The position numbers were made by a program, and so were the translations under genes. From the NCBI GenBank assembly GCA_018350325.1, contig JAEVLN010000002.1, positions 4,633,456 through 4,697,455 of the forward strand: DNA of 64,000 bases, given 5' to 3'. Every line of letters begins with the position of its first letter. Position 1 is the first letter of the stretch. Positions 55,101-64,000 of the stretch are shown one piece after another. The stretch is from Globodera rostochiensis. Its lineage: Eukaryota; Nematoda; Chromadorea; Rhabditida; Heteroderidae. The notes beneath the pieces were generated by a model. It ran no database searches. It saw only the letters and a program-made list of their open reading frames with translations, and had not been told where the DNA came from.

Positions 55101-57276
55101 TTTTATTGAATCAATAATTGGATAACAACAATAATGTTCAAGAAATAAATGGAATTAATTCATTTACAATTTTTTTACTAAGCGATTGGAATAAAAAATA
55201 AATTGAACAACAGAAGTTAATATAACAAAGAGAATAATAGTCAAAATTAGTCATTTATCGCCGTCTAATAAATATTTAAGCCTAAGCCACAGCAGAAGCT
55301 TCCTGGAAATCCGATCTGTCAAGCGACTCGAAGTCGCATTCATCGCGTACACAGACGGCGCTCACTCAATGTTTCTCAAAAAACATCAATAAATAGTTTA
55401 AAAAAATATTCAACCTCCTCCTTTACATAAAATATATATATACATTTATAAAAATGACTAACATCTATTTACAAAACAACAATGAATTGATACAATTTTA
55501 TAAATGGAATGAAGACCTATGACATTAACTTTTTAGTAAAATAATTTTAAAGCAAGCGAATTACACAATTAAGTTATTAATTAAGTGTAAATCGACTTAG
55601 AGTCGGAAAATCGCAAACCATTTTTAAATCCACCTTTATGATATTTGAAAAAACTAAATTTAAATAAATAAACCAATCAAATTGCATTATAAATATTTAT
55701 AACCTATTGGTATAATAACTAATTCCCAATAATATGACCATATATTTTAATATAATAAGGCTTGTAAAATCGATTAATGTAAAATATAAAAGAATATCTC
55801 AATAGCTAAAAAAGCCATAAATTTAAACATCTAAATATTAAAAAAATTACTAAACTTGTTTTCTCAATAAATTTAAAGTATTATTTTTATATTTATCTAA
55901 TAAATTATAGAAATTATTTTTAGTCATAATTAAAAAATTAATCGCTTTTTTTGTTTAAGATGTTGTGTTAGGAGGTATTATTTTCTTGTTGGCAGTTGAC
56001 GAATCCTCTTTTGTAGTTATAATTCATTGATAGATTTTTACTTTAAACTTGAGTTATTATTCGATTAATGCACGCTCATCTTCCATTGTATTAACACAAC
56101 AGTTGTCGGAATTCGTTATTATAAATTATTGTTTAACGGAAACTCTTGCCACAACTAAAAATTTTTGTTTTTGAGTATTTAAAACCATTTTGCGCTTTAT
56201 TAAATTTTATTTAATTATAAATAAAGTTCTGTTCTTTATTTTTTAATTTTCATTTTTTCATTAAAATTATTTTTCACCAATTTGATTTGTATTTAACTCA
56301 TCAACACTTTTATTGCTTAAGTCAGGCGCTTTGGTACATAAATTGTGACCAATTTGTTTATAAAGGAGAAACTCTAAAAGGAGACCTTGCGTTGCTTAGT
56401 ACTTAGTACGGGTTGCGTCACGATAATTTGAGTTAACCTTAGTAGAGTTGGATTTTTTCTAATACGAACCGGCCATTCGTCAAATTCTCGGTAACAATAT
56501 ATGATAATTTAGTATAATTTTTTTTGTACTGAAAAAGAAAAAATTTATTGTTTATAAAAAAAAGATTTTAATTTAATGAATTAAATTTTTATTGTATTTT
56601 GTTATGTTCAATTTTATTTGACATTTAGTTAAAAACTTGGGTACCCAATTTTATGAGGTAAGTTTTTGCAGCAGATAGACACATTCTTTTTTGTAGTTTC
56701 TAATGCGAGTATATATTACGATTGGGGAGATTTTTGATAAATATTAATTTATAAATATTAAGCAACGATCCTTATTCCTCACGCCATCTTCTTTAAAGCA
56801 CAGCCCGACCCACCTTTCCGCTTTGATTTAAAATATTGCAGTTTTGATAAGGTTAAAAATATATAAATCATAACAAATGAGTCCGCTATCTTTAAATATG
56901 CAGAATATAGTGTCTCCAAAGAGTGGATTTAGCTCGTTTCGTTTAAACTAATCATATTTGCAACAAAATTAGAAATAAATAAACAATTACTTCAATGCTC
57001 ATTAAAAGTTACAGTCTGTTTATTTAAATAATAAATTTTATGAATGCTTCTTTCTGGCGGGCATTGATTGTTATTTTATTGTTTTTACATTTTGGCCTGT
57101 TTTGCAAAATTTTTTGCTATTCTTATTTTTATTTACATTTTTAGAGTGATCATTTCAGTAATTTATTTATTACAAGTTGATTTTTATTTAACTTTTACTC
57201 AATTGTTTTTAATAAAGATCTTAAATAAAAACTTTGTTTAAATATTTTTAAGCATTTGTTATTGTGAATTAAGGAG
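55101..57276. other. A-rich to T-rich switch, intergenic
   Basis: At about 55.92 kb the + strand turns from A-rich to T-rich. GC-richer patches at 55290-55370, 56380-56480 and 56770-56830 gave no convincing frame. Confidence 0.4.
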
Positions 57277-57591
57277 CTAATGATTTTTATTACGAATAAT
57301 ATTCATTTCTTTTTTGTAAAAACTTATTTTAAGAGTTAAGCAGCTTAAGCATTTATTAGATGTCTTATGTCGCAATTTTGTTTTTAAACATATTAATAAA
57401 TAATTATGATCAATTTTTATGTAAATTGTATTATAAGTTAAAACTTGGGCTAAGTTTAATTTTTTATTTGCTTTAAATTCGTTTTTATCAAAATCACCTG
57501 CCGGCTCGACGTTTTTTATCCACACAAAAATTGTGATGCTCACAATAAAGCTGTTTCTTTTTTTAATTATAATATGGAAAATCACATACAT
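57277..57591 (-). CDS. Candidate 104-aa protein with N-terminal hydrophobic segment
   Basis: The longest ORF with a true ATG in the T-rich right block. It starts MYVIFHIIIKKRNSFIVSIT, then IFVWIKNVEPAGDFDKNEFK. A hydrophobic stretch around residues 15-26 could be a signal peptide or anchor. The rest is polar, with three cysteines near the C-terminus (NKCLSCLTLK). No introns are needed. It lies on the A-rich strand, like other credible ORFs in this block. No family was recognised. Confidence 0.4.
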   Translation of the reverse strand: MYVIFHIIIKKRNSFIVSITIFVWIKNVEPAGDFDKNEFKANKKLNLAQVLTYNTIYIKIDHNYLLICLKTKLRHKTSNKCLSCLTLKISFYKKEMNIIRNKNH

Positions 57592-58201
57592 TTCTCCAAC
57601 TGATTTTTTAAATTAATCACATGTAATTAACTTTTTGGAGAAAGATGATTTGGTATTCGATACTTATTGTGTTTTTATGACTTTTTTTTGCAAATTTTCT
57701 TAAAAGCTTCATTTGTATTTTATTTTGATGATGCTTATTGATTTATCTAATTAGATTTATACATTTTTCATTTATTATTTTTTTTTTTAAAGATTCAACT
57801 TTATACAATGCTAGCTCTGAATTTTTGTAAGATAGGGTTTTTACATTATATTTACATTTAAAGGCATAATAATTAAATATAGTATTTGTGCTTAATTTCT
57901 TAAATTTTGTGATTAAATATTTAATGTTACAATTTTTAATTTAAATAATATTATTGCTTTGATCACTTTTTTTTGGCTAGAAGTTAGAACCGATGGTAAA
58001 AAAATCTGAATTTTTATTTTGTTCCCCAAATCAATGAACTGTGTTCCTTTAGAAACAAGTCCGATCAGGTTCATTTTGACCAGAAAACAAAAGAAAGCAA
58101 ATTATTTGGACTAACCAGGACTAAGGCTTGATCGGAGATAATTAAAGCTCTTATTTAAATCATTCATTATTGATTCGAATGAAGATAAATTTTCTGATCA
58201 G
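57592..58201. other. T-rich intergenic sequence
   Basis: Nothing supportable was seen. Confidence 0.45.
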
Positions 58202-58495
58202 TTGTTGACATTGTTTTCTTTTCTGGTTACGCCCTGGTTGTTGTCGAGATTTGCAACCACTATTGCCAAGGAATTTCCTCCAAAAAACCTAAAGGTCACA
58301 AAATTGTCCGACGACGTCGAAAAAAACAATTATAAAGGGAAAAGTGAGAGATTTCTGTGTCCAAAAAAGTTTGTCGATCAAAGAAATAACCATTTTTTTC
58401 GTCGTCGTCCGACAGTTTTTGTGTGTATTTTTTTAAATTTCTTTTCAATGTTTTTTAAAATTCTTTTAAGCAAAATTTGTTCTGAACCTCAGTAG
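58202..58495 (+). CDS. Candidate coding stretch, strand uncertain
   Basis: A 97-codon + frame without ATG: a hydrophobic start (LLTLFSFLVTPWLLSRFATT), a charged middle (KEFPPKNLKVTKLSDDVEKN), and a hydrophobic Phe-rich end. The minus strand over 58205-58330 is also open (SDNFVTFRFFGGNSLAIVVA). The middle has natural composition, so one strand may be real. Confidence 0.3.
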   Translation: MLTLFSFLVTPWLLSRFATTIAKEFPPKNLKVTKLSDDVEKNNYKGKSERFLCPKKFVDQRNNHFFRRRPTVFVCIFLNFFSMFFKILLSKICSEPQ

Positions 58496-59099
58496 TGTTC
58501 AAGTGTTTCCGCAAACACATTTAATCAAAATTTTTTATGCTGACTCAAATGAAAAGTTCAGTGGAGTATTATTGCAAACTTTGTATTTTTTTTTTTGTTT
58601 TTTTAAATTAATTGTTATATTTGTATTAAATTTTTGTTTCGTTGCCGCAATTCGTTGTTTTGTCGGGAGTGCTAGCAATTCTTTAGTTCACTGTGATGCA
58701 TTTATGGGCAAACTATTTCATAAGTTCTTGGCGGCGTACTATTTATCTCTTCTATTTTCATTCAACTTTTTGTTTTTGATTGGGTTTATTAGGTCATTTA
58801 AATTATTTTGCAATTTTTGTTTAGGCATTTCATTTTACGAGATATTTGTTTTGCGGCAATAACTAGGTCTTAAAACATGATAGTATGTCATTTGTATCAC
58901 ATTTATTTCTTAAATGCATCTATAATTGAACTGGTGATGTTCAGAGAATCGATGTTCTGAGTTGGTATTTTATTTTTCCTGAATGATTTTTGCGCGCTAA
59001 ACTATACTTAAATTTTCTTAATACTTTTAGTAAGAAGTTTTTTTGAGATTGAAAAAAAACCTAATCTTTGGCTTTTAAATTATCAATATTATGTTTTTA
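58496..59099. other. T-rich sequence, hydrophobic ORF not called
   Basis: The + ORF at 58503-58862 is Phe/Leu-rich and explained by T-richness. A GC-richer centre at 58640-58740 is noted. Confidence 0.35.
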
Positions 59100-59297
59100 T
59101 TAAAAGTGCCTTTTCAACGAAGGGCACTTTGCTTTGCCTGCCGGACACTTTGCCTCCACGAATCCTTTCAAAGTGGTCCCCTCTGCATCTTCCAACCATG
59201 CGGCGACAAACTTTGCCTGAAAGAATTTTAATAATATAAACATGAATTTAAAAAAATAAACAAACATTTTTTGGCATGCATCCAAAGAAGAAGACAT
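59100..59297 (-). CDS. Candidate two-exon gene, ~51-aa protein
   Basis: Exon 1 (59297-59262) with ATG reads MSSSLDACQKMF. A 45-nt intron (59261-59217) starts GTTTAT and ends TTCTTTCAG. Exon 2 reads AKFVAAWLEDAEGTTLKGFV, then EAKCPAGKAKCPSLKRHF, and stops at a TAA overlapped by AATAAA. The intron length is a multiple of three, so it also reads through. Three cysteines, two in a CPAGKAKC spacing. No family was recognised; the AWLE stretch loosely recalls the 62-63 kb exons. Confidence 0.45.
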   Translation of the reverse strand: MSSSLDACQKMFVYFFKFMFILLKFFQAKFVAAWLEDAEGTTLKGFVEAKCPAGKAKCPSLKRHF

Positions 59298-60257
59298 CCG
59301 AGCATTGGAGAAATTTAATTGGGGGGAGGGTAAACTTCTTTTCTTTTAATGTTTACTTTTTGTAGTTTTAAATAATTCATCAATTTTTATTTTATGTGGT
59401 ATTCTCGTAAAAAAATAAATTTAAATTGGTTACATTTCATTAATTGCGTATGCGCATTAAAAATAATAAATTAATAGCTTTTTTTAATGTTTGAATGCTA
59501 ATATTAGATGAATATTTTTTCAACGTGATGTTTATTTTACGCTGTCTTTAATAATCGGATTTTAGGTAATTGAATTATATATAATTTTTTTTTACTTTAG
59601 AATTAGTTCGGCTCGTGCAACTTTGTGAAGTTCTTCAAATCGGCATAATTGCATAATTTAAGTATAATTATAATTCATTGCTGGTCATATGCGAAAGCTA
59701 GAATTGTTCTCAATAATTTATACTGTTTATTTATCATCGTCAAGTGCTCAAAGTTTGGCGAAATGCGTTCCAGTTTCAAAAAAAAAAATACAGACACATT
59801 TTATATTTTAATTTTAATTATTTTTTATTTTCAATGTTCTAAAGTTTATTTAATATCTTTGCTCCCACTTCTATTCGACGTAATAAGATAATCGATTAAA
59901 ACATTTTTAATTGTACTTTTATCCTTTTGACTTCATTTTTTTGAATTAAACCATTTATTTCAATTAATGGTTCGTTATTACATTGTTGCATAAAACCTTT
60001 AATCCCCACTCAAAGATTCTTTAATTTTAGATATCTTCGGTTTTAAACATTTTTATTAGGTTAAAACGAAAATAATTTTTGTTTTGCGACAAGTGATGTA
60101 GTATTTTTACACGTAACTATCTAAACCGAAGTTGGCTTTAAACAAGCTTCATTATAATAAAATTATGCATTAGCTAGTTTTTCTTATGCAACTTAATTGT
60201 CTTATGACATTAATAGAGCTGACATTATTTTTCTAAATAATCATATTTAATTTTTTT
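59298..60257. other. T-rich intergenic sequence
   Basis: The + ORF 59649-59891 is low in complexity and not called. Confidence 0.4.
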
Positions 60258-60553
60258 TTAATTTTTATTAATTTTTCTACGTTTAATTTTTAATTTTATT
60301 TCTGTTTTTGGGTTGAAAATTAAATTTATTTCTTTGCCCTCAGCAGTCACTATTGGCCCGATTATTGGTCCAGCTCGTCTGAAGGAGCGCCGTTGTACAA
60401 TCTCGAGAAAAATTATTTTTGTTTGTTTATTATTTTAAAAAACAACAAATTTGAATTTTTGTTTCAGAGTACAGGATCACTAATCCTCAGATAAAGAATT
60501 CATGTTACACCAATGTCCGCATAGGGATCCACAATTCCCCCGGTATGGGTCAT
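60258..60553 (-). CDS. Candidate two-exon gene, 62-aa basic protein
   Basis: Exon 1 (60553-60509) starts with ATG: MTHTGGIVDPYADIG. The intron (60508-60402, 107 nt) begins GTAACA and ends TCTCGAG. Exon 2 (60401-60258) continues in phase IVQRRSFRRAGPIIGPIVTA, then a Lys/Ile-rich tail, to TAA. On the opposite strand the same islands can be read as SHYWPDYWSSSSEGAPLY and YRITNPQIKNSCYTNVRI with a TTTCAG acceptor, so strand is the main doubt. The minus model has a start, a stop and matching phases. No family was recognised. Confidence 0.4.
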
Positions 60554-60582
60554 TTAGCTAAATTAATAAAATAGCTTTCGTT

Positions 60583-60744
60583 TCAATGAAGCCTTTTTGG
60601 GTTATTTAAATTAAAATGATTTAACTTAATGTGTATGTATGTGATGGGGCGTATTGCTGAAACTCCTCTCTGCTGGGTATTTGAGCGTGTTAACAACTGG
60701 GCATCCATTTTTGTTGATCGCATGTCATCCATGTATGCCGCCAT
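60583..60744 (-). CDS. Candidate 53-aa ORF upstream of 60258-60553
   Basis: A minus-strand ATG ORF reads MAAYMDDMRSTKMDAQLLTR, then SNTQQRGVSAIRPITYIHIK, to TGA. The + strand is open too (60629-60859: MGRIAETPLCWVFERVNNWA), and its frame can be joined in phase to an island at 61257 after a TTTATTCACAG acceptor. Strand unresolved; natural composition either way. Confidence 0.35.
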   Translation of the reverse strand: MAAYMDDMRSTKMDAQLLTRSNTQQRGVSAIRPITYIHIKLNHFNLNNPKRLH

Positions 60745-61245
60745 ACGCCGAATAAAAAATAATAGGTTTATAGTAATGCTATTTTTTTCAAAAACTAAAT
60801 TTTTTTATACTCAATTTTTTCAAAGTTTCATTTTAAGAATACTTAATAAAATCAAGTAAAAAAAAATATTAATTTCAGAATGACGCAACAATTTTATTTA
60901 AAAATATAGTCATTTAAGGCCTTTGACAAAAGTTGTATTAATTATTGTAATGCAATAACATAATTTTTTTTTGATTTAGATGAATGATTGTAATTGTCTA
61001 TACCATCATGGCTGTAAAAGCATTTTGTAAATCTGCCGGTTTTCGTTTCAATAGCTTACGTTTGTTAAAATTGTGCACGACTCTTAAATATGGTTAGCTA
61101 TTTAACGCAATTAATAGTCCTTATAATTAGTATTTTTAGAAATCCTTCTAATCAGCAAGTTTAATCATTTTTATGGTGGTGTTTAAAAACTCTTCCAATT
61201 AAACTTTCGTAGTGTCATTAGATAAATTTGTTGCATAACATTTTT
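60745..61245. other. T-rich intergenic sequence
   Basis: No supportable gene. Confidence 0.4.
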
Positions 61246-61362
61246 TTATTCACAGAGATGATACATTTTATTGGGTTGCCGAGATGTCTGTCCCGGCCCG
61301 TTGAGAATGCCCATGGCTTTCTCATGCATTAATATTGCAGCGAAAAAATGTTGTGTCGAGTG
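61246..61362 (-). CDS. Candidate coding island
   Basis: The minus frame is open for 39 codons from a TGA: QHSTQHFFAAILMHEKAMGI, then LNGPGQTSRQPNKMYHLCE, ending at a TAA overlapped by AATAAA. The only ATG is at 61329 and gives 27 residues. The + strand reads DDTFYWVAEMSVPAR in the same island. A small last exon is plausible; strand uncertain. Confidence 0.35.
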   Translation of the reverse strand, partial: HSTQHFFAAILMHEKAMGILNGPGQTSRQPNKMYHLCE

Positions 61363-62029
61363 CTGTCAATAAGTTTCGAACATGCCGGGTCTAAAAAAGT
61401 TTTTCTGTGCTTTGCTTTGAATAATTAGCTTTTTCTTAAATTTAACGTTACGAATTTAAGGAAAGAAATGTGGAAAGACCGCCTTGCTCTAACGCAGAGA
61501 AGCGGCTTTTGTTTTAAATATTTGTTATTTTAACGTATTTTTATTTTATCACTTTTTAGTAATCATTGCAGTAAAAATATTATCTTTTTGGAAAAATTTA
61601 ATATGTTAAAAAATATTGGGCTTTACTTTTAAGTTTTTATTTTTGGCGGTAATTTAATTCATCAGTGATGCTTTTTTATTTTATTTTAATTGAATTTAAA
61701 TTTTATTAGAGTTTATGATTTCAAATAAATAGCAATTTATTAAATTTATAATAAAACTAAAAAATACCTGTTGATTAATAAACATAAACTATTTTACTTT
61801 TAATCTCTTACATTTTGTGGTTACTGTTAATATTTTTTAAATAAAAATATATTTAAATTATTAAAATTTTAATCATCAAAATTTCCTATAAATAGTGTGT
61901 TCTTTTTTTCAACAATACTCTTTTTAAAAATGTATTTCAATATTAAAATTTTGTTTATCTAAATCTGGAGATATCAAAAAAGCATAAGCGTTTTTCTCTT
62001 TTTGTCAAAGTTAACTTTTTTGTTAATAG
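61363..62029. other. T-rich intergenic sequence
   Basis: A GC-richer patch at 61370-61400 continues the preceding island. Nothing else was seen. Confidence 0.4.
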
Positions 62030-62440
62030 TATTTTTTAAAAATTTAAATGAGATTGTTAGATATATGAAAATCAAATTTCTATGTCTTAAATGTCATCAT
62101 AGCCAAGCGCTTCTTTTGCTTTGCCCACAATGTTTTCAATCCATGCATGCTGTAGGCTCGTCCAGTTCTATGATTTATATTTACTTAATTTTTTCGTCAA
62201 TGTAATTAAATTTTAGTATGTTTTGTAAATTGCTTTTTGCTTTTTGAGCTTTTTATGATTTAAATTAAATTTATTTACATGATCCATTTAATAGGTAAAT
62301 TAATTATATCGTAGCTAGCTAGCTATTTCTGCTATTAATATTATTATTATCTTACTGATAACTATATTTATAATATTTTAAGGGAGGGGTAACAATTTTA
62401 TTATTTATTAATTAGTATGAATTTTTATAATAATTTACAA
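62030..62440 (-). repeat. Tandem duplication unit, copy 1 (period ~1.05 kb)
   Basis: Shares AATTTAAATGAGATTGTTAG, an exon-like segment, the TATATCGTAGCTAGCTA segment and AAGGGAGGGGTAACAATTTT with 63060-63475, in the same order. Confidence 0.85.
62087..62149 (-). CDS. Candidate terminal exon, duplicated
   Basis: After a GCCTACAG acceptor the minus strand reads HAWIENIVGKAKEALGYDDI and TAA. The downstream duplicate reads AWLENIVAKAHEVLGNDDF. Conservation of the frame and of similar residues (I/L, K/H, A/V) supports coding. The upstream exons were not found. No family was named with confidence. Confidence 0.45.
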   Translation of the reverse strand, partial: HAWIENIVGKAKEALGYDDI

Positions 62441-62818
62441 ATGCTAAAGTGGAACTACTAGTTAAATATAGTTTGACATTTCAATGCAAGATGCGTCTTT
62501 TTTCGTTTTGCAGTGCTTTTTGAATTACACTCAATTTTTATATTTAAGAATCATTATTGAGATTTATTCGGTGCCTTTTATAAAAGCGTTTGTTTCGTTG
62601 CTTTTTCCTTTTAATTCTACTAAACTTTAATTTGTTAATTTTACCAATTTAAGAAAAAGTAATATATTATTCACATTTTAAGGCGTTTTAAATAAATGAA
62701 TTGATTTTACTTTTAAATTTAAAGATTAATTTGAATTGAGTTTTTTTACGTGAGATAATAATTTTTGTTTATTTATGAGTTTTATTTTTATATTACCGCA
62801 TCCACTAAAGAATATGCA

Positions 62819-62885
62819 GGACCCGATGGTGGGTCCCTAAAAGAAACCCAACCCCGTGTTGTTGATATTGTTGTTGTTGTTATTA
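62819..62885 (+). repeat. Stem-loop followed by TTG microsatellite
   Basis: GGACCC-GATGGT-GGGTCC (62819-62836) is a perfect 6-bp stem, followed by AACCCAACCCCGTGTTG and a TTGTTGTTG run. A structured GC-rich segment leading into a short tandem tail resembles the 3' end of some LINE elements, but no LINE coding is present. Confidence 0.4.
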
Positions 62886-63059
62886 TGTGTTAATTAATTA
62901 TTTATATTTTTTTACATAGTGAAATAATTTGAAGGACTGCTCGCATTTGAATTTAATCTTCAATTTAGTACTTATTTTATTATATTAATATTAAACATTA
63001 TTTTGAAAATTCCCACACCGCTTTGATTTTAGTGGCTAAAATATTAAGGAAAAAGAATA

Positions 63060-63475
63060 AAAATTTAAATGAGATTGTTAGATAAAAATAGAAAGAATCA
63101 GTATTGAGTCTTATTTTGACTAAGCAAATTTAAGTGGATTGTGAAGTCATCATTGCCAAGCACTTCGTGTGCTTTTGCCACAATGTTTTCAAGCCATGCA
63201 TTTTTTCTACGATGAGTATTGGTGTGTAGTCTCGACTAGTTTTATGATTAATATTTTTTTTACAATGTAATTAAATTTTAATATATTTGTAATTTGATTT
63301 TTGGCTTTTAAGCTTTTATGATTTAATTACCATTTGTTTACATGATACTTTTAATAAGTAAATTAATTATATCGTAGCTAGCTATTTAGATTTAGTATAT
63401 AATATTTTAAGGGAGGGCGTAACAATTTGTTTTGTTTATTATTTATTAATTAGTATGAATTTTAATTTCTCTTAT
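63060..63475 (-). repeat. Tandem duplication unit, copy 2
   Basis: Partner of 62030-62440; slightly shortened around the TAGCTAGC segment. Confidence 0.85.
63098..63235 (-). CDS. Candidate exon, duplicate of 62087
   Basis: A 46-codon minus frame contains AWLENIVAKAHEVLGNDDFT and continues IHLNLLSQNKTQY to TGA, longer than its partner. There is no clear acceptor here. Confidence 0.4.
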   Translation of the reverse strand, partial: SRLHTNTHRRKNAWLENIVAKAHEVLGNDDFTIHLNLLSQNKTQY

Positions 63476-64000
63476 TAGCTTAAGCGTTTTCAAATTAATT
63501 TTTTTTTTGGCTATATTTTTATTTATTTTTTGCCTTCAGTTAAACGACACACGCACATTGTGTGCATTTTTCATTTTCTTTTGCCAAAACCGCAAGCACA
63601 GAAGTCGCAAAAAAATTGGTATATTCGTTATAAATTGCTTTAATTGTAGGGTTTTACAAACTTTAATAGGAGGATTCAATATCATTTCTAATCAAAAATT
63701 TTTAAAACAATGGACAATTATTAAAAAATTGTCATTTTTAATTAAATATTTTTTTTTATTAATCTTATATATTGTAATGAGTTGTTGAAAATAAATCTCC
63801 AAAATTGTAAAAAAACGGAATACCATTTGTAAGCAATAAATTTTGTTTGTGTTTATTTTTTGTTTTGTCTGTACGTATTTAAACAAAATATTCATTAAAT
63901 TTTTTATGCTCTTTTGACCCTTTCTTATAAGTTCCATAATCTCTCGCAATTCTAATCTATTACATTTAATAATATAATATTTAAGAATATATATTGTCGA
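63476..64000. other. T-rich sequence to window end
   Basis: ORFs 63507-63788 (+) and 63692-63949 (-) overlap and are low in complexity. A GC-richer patch at 63540-63610 could be an exon. No gene is called. Confidence 0.35.

Noticed and set aside
58503..58862. 119-codon + strand ORF looking like a multi-pass membrane protein
   Set aside because: Dominated by TTT/TTG codons in a T-rich strand, with no splice or start support. It is probably a compositional artefact, although its centre is less biased.
1..64000. CRISPR arrays, rRNA genes, intact tRNAs, bacterial operons
   Set aside because: None seen. Repeats are dispersed or tandem without spacers, and introns and polyadenylation signals point to a eukaryote.

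Overview
The window reads as an AT-rich invertebrate nuclear genome. Introns inside recognisable coding sequence are short (42 to 47 nt in the hAT genes), with GT/AG ends and AT-rich interiors. AATAAA signals follow several stop codons, and there are no bacterial-style operons. A nematode or other AT-rich invertebrate fits, but nothing here fixes the taxon. No complete conserved housekeeping gene was recognised. The window is mostly repeats, transposon remains and small scattered exon-like islands.

Layout. 1-7.7 kb is T-rich on the + strand. It holds two candidate minus-strand ORFs, a three-copy dispersed repeat (3.1-5.0 kb), a tRNA-like remnant, and the N-terminal half of a decayed hAT transposase on the minus strand (6716-7582). 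7.7-29.5 kb is A-rich. It holds a second, non-identical hAT copy with terminal repeats and a near-perfect 8-bp target duplication (9256-10754), a GST-like fragment (11499-11746), several small exon-like islands (14.2-17.1 kb), and a composite element with GGATATCC-rich ends (20.57-21.22 kb). 29.65-32.86 kb is a T-rich segment with minus-strand coding: a two-exon small gene and a roughly 180-codon pseudogene. 32.9-55.9 kb is A-rich again. It carries a 736-bp foldback Tc1/mariner-type element (36721-37456), two more elements with inverted ends or subterminal repeats (38495-39476 and 41242-41800), and unidentified coding islands at 40.6, 46.6 and 51.6 kb. 55.9-64 kb is T-rich, with several small minus-strand gene models and a ~1-kb tandem duplication (62.0/63.1 kb).

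The main large-scale structure is a diverged, nearly collinear duplication. Blocks at about 11.2-33.6 kb recur in almost the same order at about 34.4-49.6 kb. The copies differ by transposon insertions, deletions, one swapped pair of blocks, and the T-rich 29.65-32.86 kb segment, which is present only in the first copy. Several exon-like islands occur in both copies, and their differences (third-position changes, 3-nt indels) suggest some were protein coding. A second theme is a family of composite mobile elements that share hAT-like ends, tRNA-like A and B boxes, a poly-C/poly-G tract and a very GC-rich hairpin.

Strand calls for short islands are uncertain. In this sequence GC-rich islands are often open on both strands, and the T-rich strand gives long low-complexity ORFs by composition alone. 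Identity and homology statements are by eye; no alignment or database search was run.
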